A stretch of 64,000 nucleotides of DNA, taken from assembly GCF_000341085.1 (NCBI RefSeq), contig NZ_ANBA01000007.1, forward strand, positions 186,001 through 250,000. The letters run 5' to 3'. The translations under genes were made by a program, and so were the position numbers. Origin of the DNA: Nocardiopsis ganjiahuensis DSM 45031 (GTDB lineage: Bacteria; Actinomycetota; Actinomycetes; Streptosporangiales; Streptosporangiaceae). The notes beneath the pieces are model-generated. The model was not told the DNA's origin. It worked only from the letters and a program-made list of their open reading frames with translations, and ran no database searches. The stretch's first letter is position 1. Each line of letters opens with the position of its first letter. Shown in pieces: positions 63,155-64,000 of this stretch.

Positions 63155-64000
63155 ATGCGATTCGGGGTGCTCGGACCACTGTCGGTACGGACCGATCACG
63201 GCGAACCCGTCCCGATCCCCGACACCAAGGTCCGCGCCCTGCTGCTCCGCCTCCTCCTGGCCCGGGGGCGCCCCGTCCCCGTCGACCAGCTCGTGGACCA
63301 CCTGTGGGGCGAGACCCCGCCCAGCCGTCCCACCGCCGTCCTCCAGGCCCGCATCTCCCAGCTGCGCGGCGCACTGGACGCGGCCGAACCCGGCGCCCGC
63401 GCCCTGGTCCGCCACCGCGCCCCCGGCTACCTGCTGGTGGCCGACCACCTCGACGCCGCGCAGTTCGAGGAGCTCGTCGGACGGGCCGCCCAGGACCCGG
63501 CCCCCCGCACCCGCGCCGAACTGCTGACCCGCGCCCTGGACCTGTGGCGCGAACCGGCGCCGGCCGAGTTCACCGACACCGCGTCCCGGTCGGTCCCCGA
63601 CGGACACGGAGAGCTGACCCGGTGGACGCAGATGCGTCTGACCGCCCTGGAGGACCTCGCCGAAACCCGCCTGGACCTGGGCGAACACAGCGCTCTGGCC
63701 GCTGAGCTCGCCGACCCGGTCGCCCGCAACCCCTACCGTGAACGCCTGCACGCCGCCTACCTGCGCGCCCTCCACGGGGCCGGACGCCACGCCGAGGCCC
63801 TGGTCGCCTACACGCGCCTGCGCTCCCGGCTGGCCGAGGAACTGGGCGCGGACCCCGGGCAGCAGCTCCTCGACCTGCACCAGGCCATGCTCGCCCGCGA
63901 TCCCGCCCTGGACCCGGTGCCCGACCCGGCCCCAGCGCCCGGCCGCCTGCCCGAACCCGTGGACACACTGGTCGGCCGCGACCGCCCTCTACGGGACCTG
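63155..64000 (+). CDS. SARP/AfsR-type transcriptional regulator (BTAD), 5' part only
   Basis: The first 282 codons of a regulator cut by the window end. A winged-helix OmpR-type DNA-binding domain (MRFGVLGPLSVRTDHGEPVPIP ... VDQLVDHLWGETPPSRPTAVLQARISQLRGAL, residues 1-95) is followed by a BTAD domain (about 100-255) with RNPYRERLHAAYLRALHGAGRHAEALVAYTRLRSRLAEELGADPG. It ends TLVGRDRPLRDL, the start of an NB-ARC/AAA ATPase module, so the full protein is probably a large AfsR-like regulator. Such proteins activate secondary-metabolite clusters. TACGGT about 11 nt before the ATG may be a -10 box. Confidence 0.9.
   Translation, partial: MRFGVLGPLSVRTDHGEPVPIPDTKVRALLLRLLLARGRPVPVDQLVDHLWGETPPSRPTAVLQARISQLRGALDAAEPGARALVRHRAPGYLLVADHLDAAQFEELVGRAAQDPAPRTRAELLTRALDLWREPAPAEFTDTASRSVPDGHGELTRWTQMRLTALEDLAETRLDLGEHSALAAELADPVARNPYRERLHAAYLRALHGAGRHAEALVAYTRLRSRLAEELGADPGQQLLDLHQAMLARDPALDPVPDPAPAPGRLPEPVDTLVGRDRPLRDL

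Overview
The window is GC-rich DNA with dense genes, ATGA/GTGA stop-start overlaps, and frequent GTG and TTG starts. Together with a DUF574-type methyltransferase, a SARP/BTAD regulator, sugar importers without their own ATPase and many one-component regulators, this points to a filamentous actinomycete of the Streptomyces/Nocardiopsis kind. The genus is inference only. I saw no rRNA, tRNA, CRISPR array or prophage.

Layout. 1-4.3 kb: methyltransferase, then a three-gene carbohydrate ABC importer (binding lipoprotein and two permeases, no ATPase). 4.3-9.1 kb: ketopantoate-reductase-like enzyme, a YwqG-like protein, a DUF2231-Rieske fusion and an acyl-CoA synthetase. 9.1-18 kb: regulator/target modules. 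These are TetR against a CPBP-protease/glycosidase-like fusion, LysR against a PACE efflux pump, and LysR against an SDR followed by two tandem NADP-oxidoreductase paralogues and an epimerase-like SDR. 18.1-20.8 kb: an IS200/IS605-type TnpB element that splits a host gene into two in-frame remnants, with a predicted guide RNA whose guide lies in the interrupted gene. 21-32.9 kb: a GntR regulator, an alpha/beta hydrolase and a nine-gene myo-inositol operon (dehydrogenase, kinase, aldolase, IolB, IolD, IolE-like, sugar ABC importer). A nearly identical 22-bp site lies before both the regulator and the operon.

32.9-45.2 kb: SpoIIM-like protein and MerR regulator with facing operator-promoters; a lipoprotein of PQQ/beta-propeller type; a class V aminotransferase; an ArsR-type regulator with an MFS exporter; an Lrp regulator facing an EamA exporter and an aminotransferase; an AI-2E family permease; and a metallo-beta-lactamase-fold hydrolase. 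45.3-57.7 kb: two very similar large proteins (seven membrane segments plus an extracellular domain with seven Cys-pair repeats) surround a fatty-acid-degradation locus (frameshifted acyl-CoA synthetase, two acyl-CoA dehydrogenases, enoyl-CoA hydratase) and a VOC protein. The second large protein is convergent with, and overlaps, a second copy of the lipoprotein. The two lipoprotein genes share an identical 18-bp leaderless promoter/start. 57.8-64 kb: small membrane protein, a short hypothetical, an FMN split-barrel protein, a secreted M14 carboxypeptidase, an SDR, and the 5' part of a SARP regulator cut by the window end.

The most unusual items are the duplicated lipoprotein / seven-repeat membrane-protein pair, which I cannot assign to a described system, the TnpB insertion with its guide still matching the broken gene, and the CPBP-glycosidase-like fusion under a long palindromic operator.
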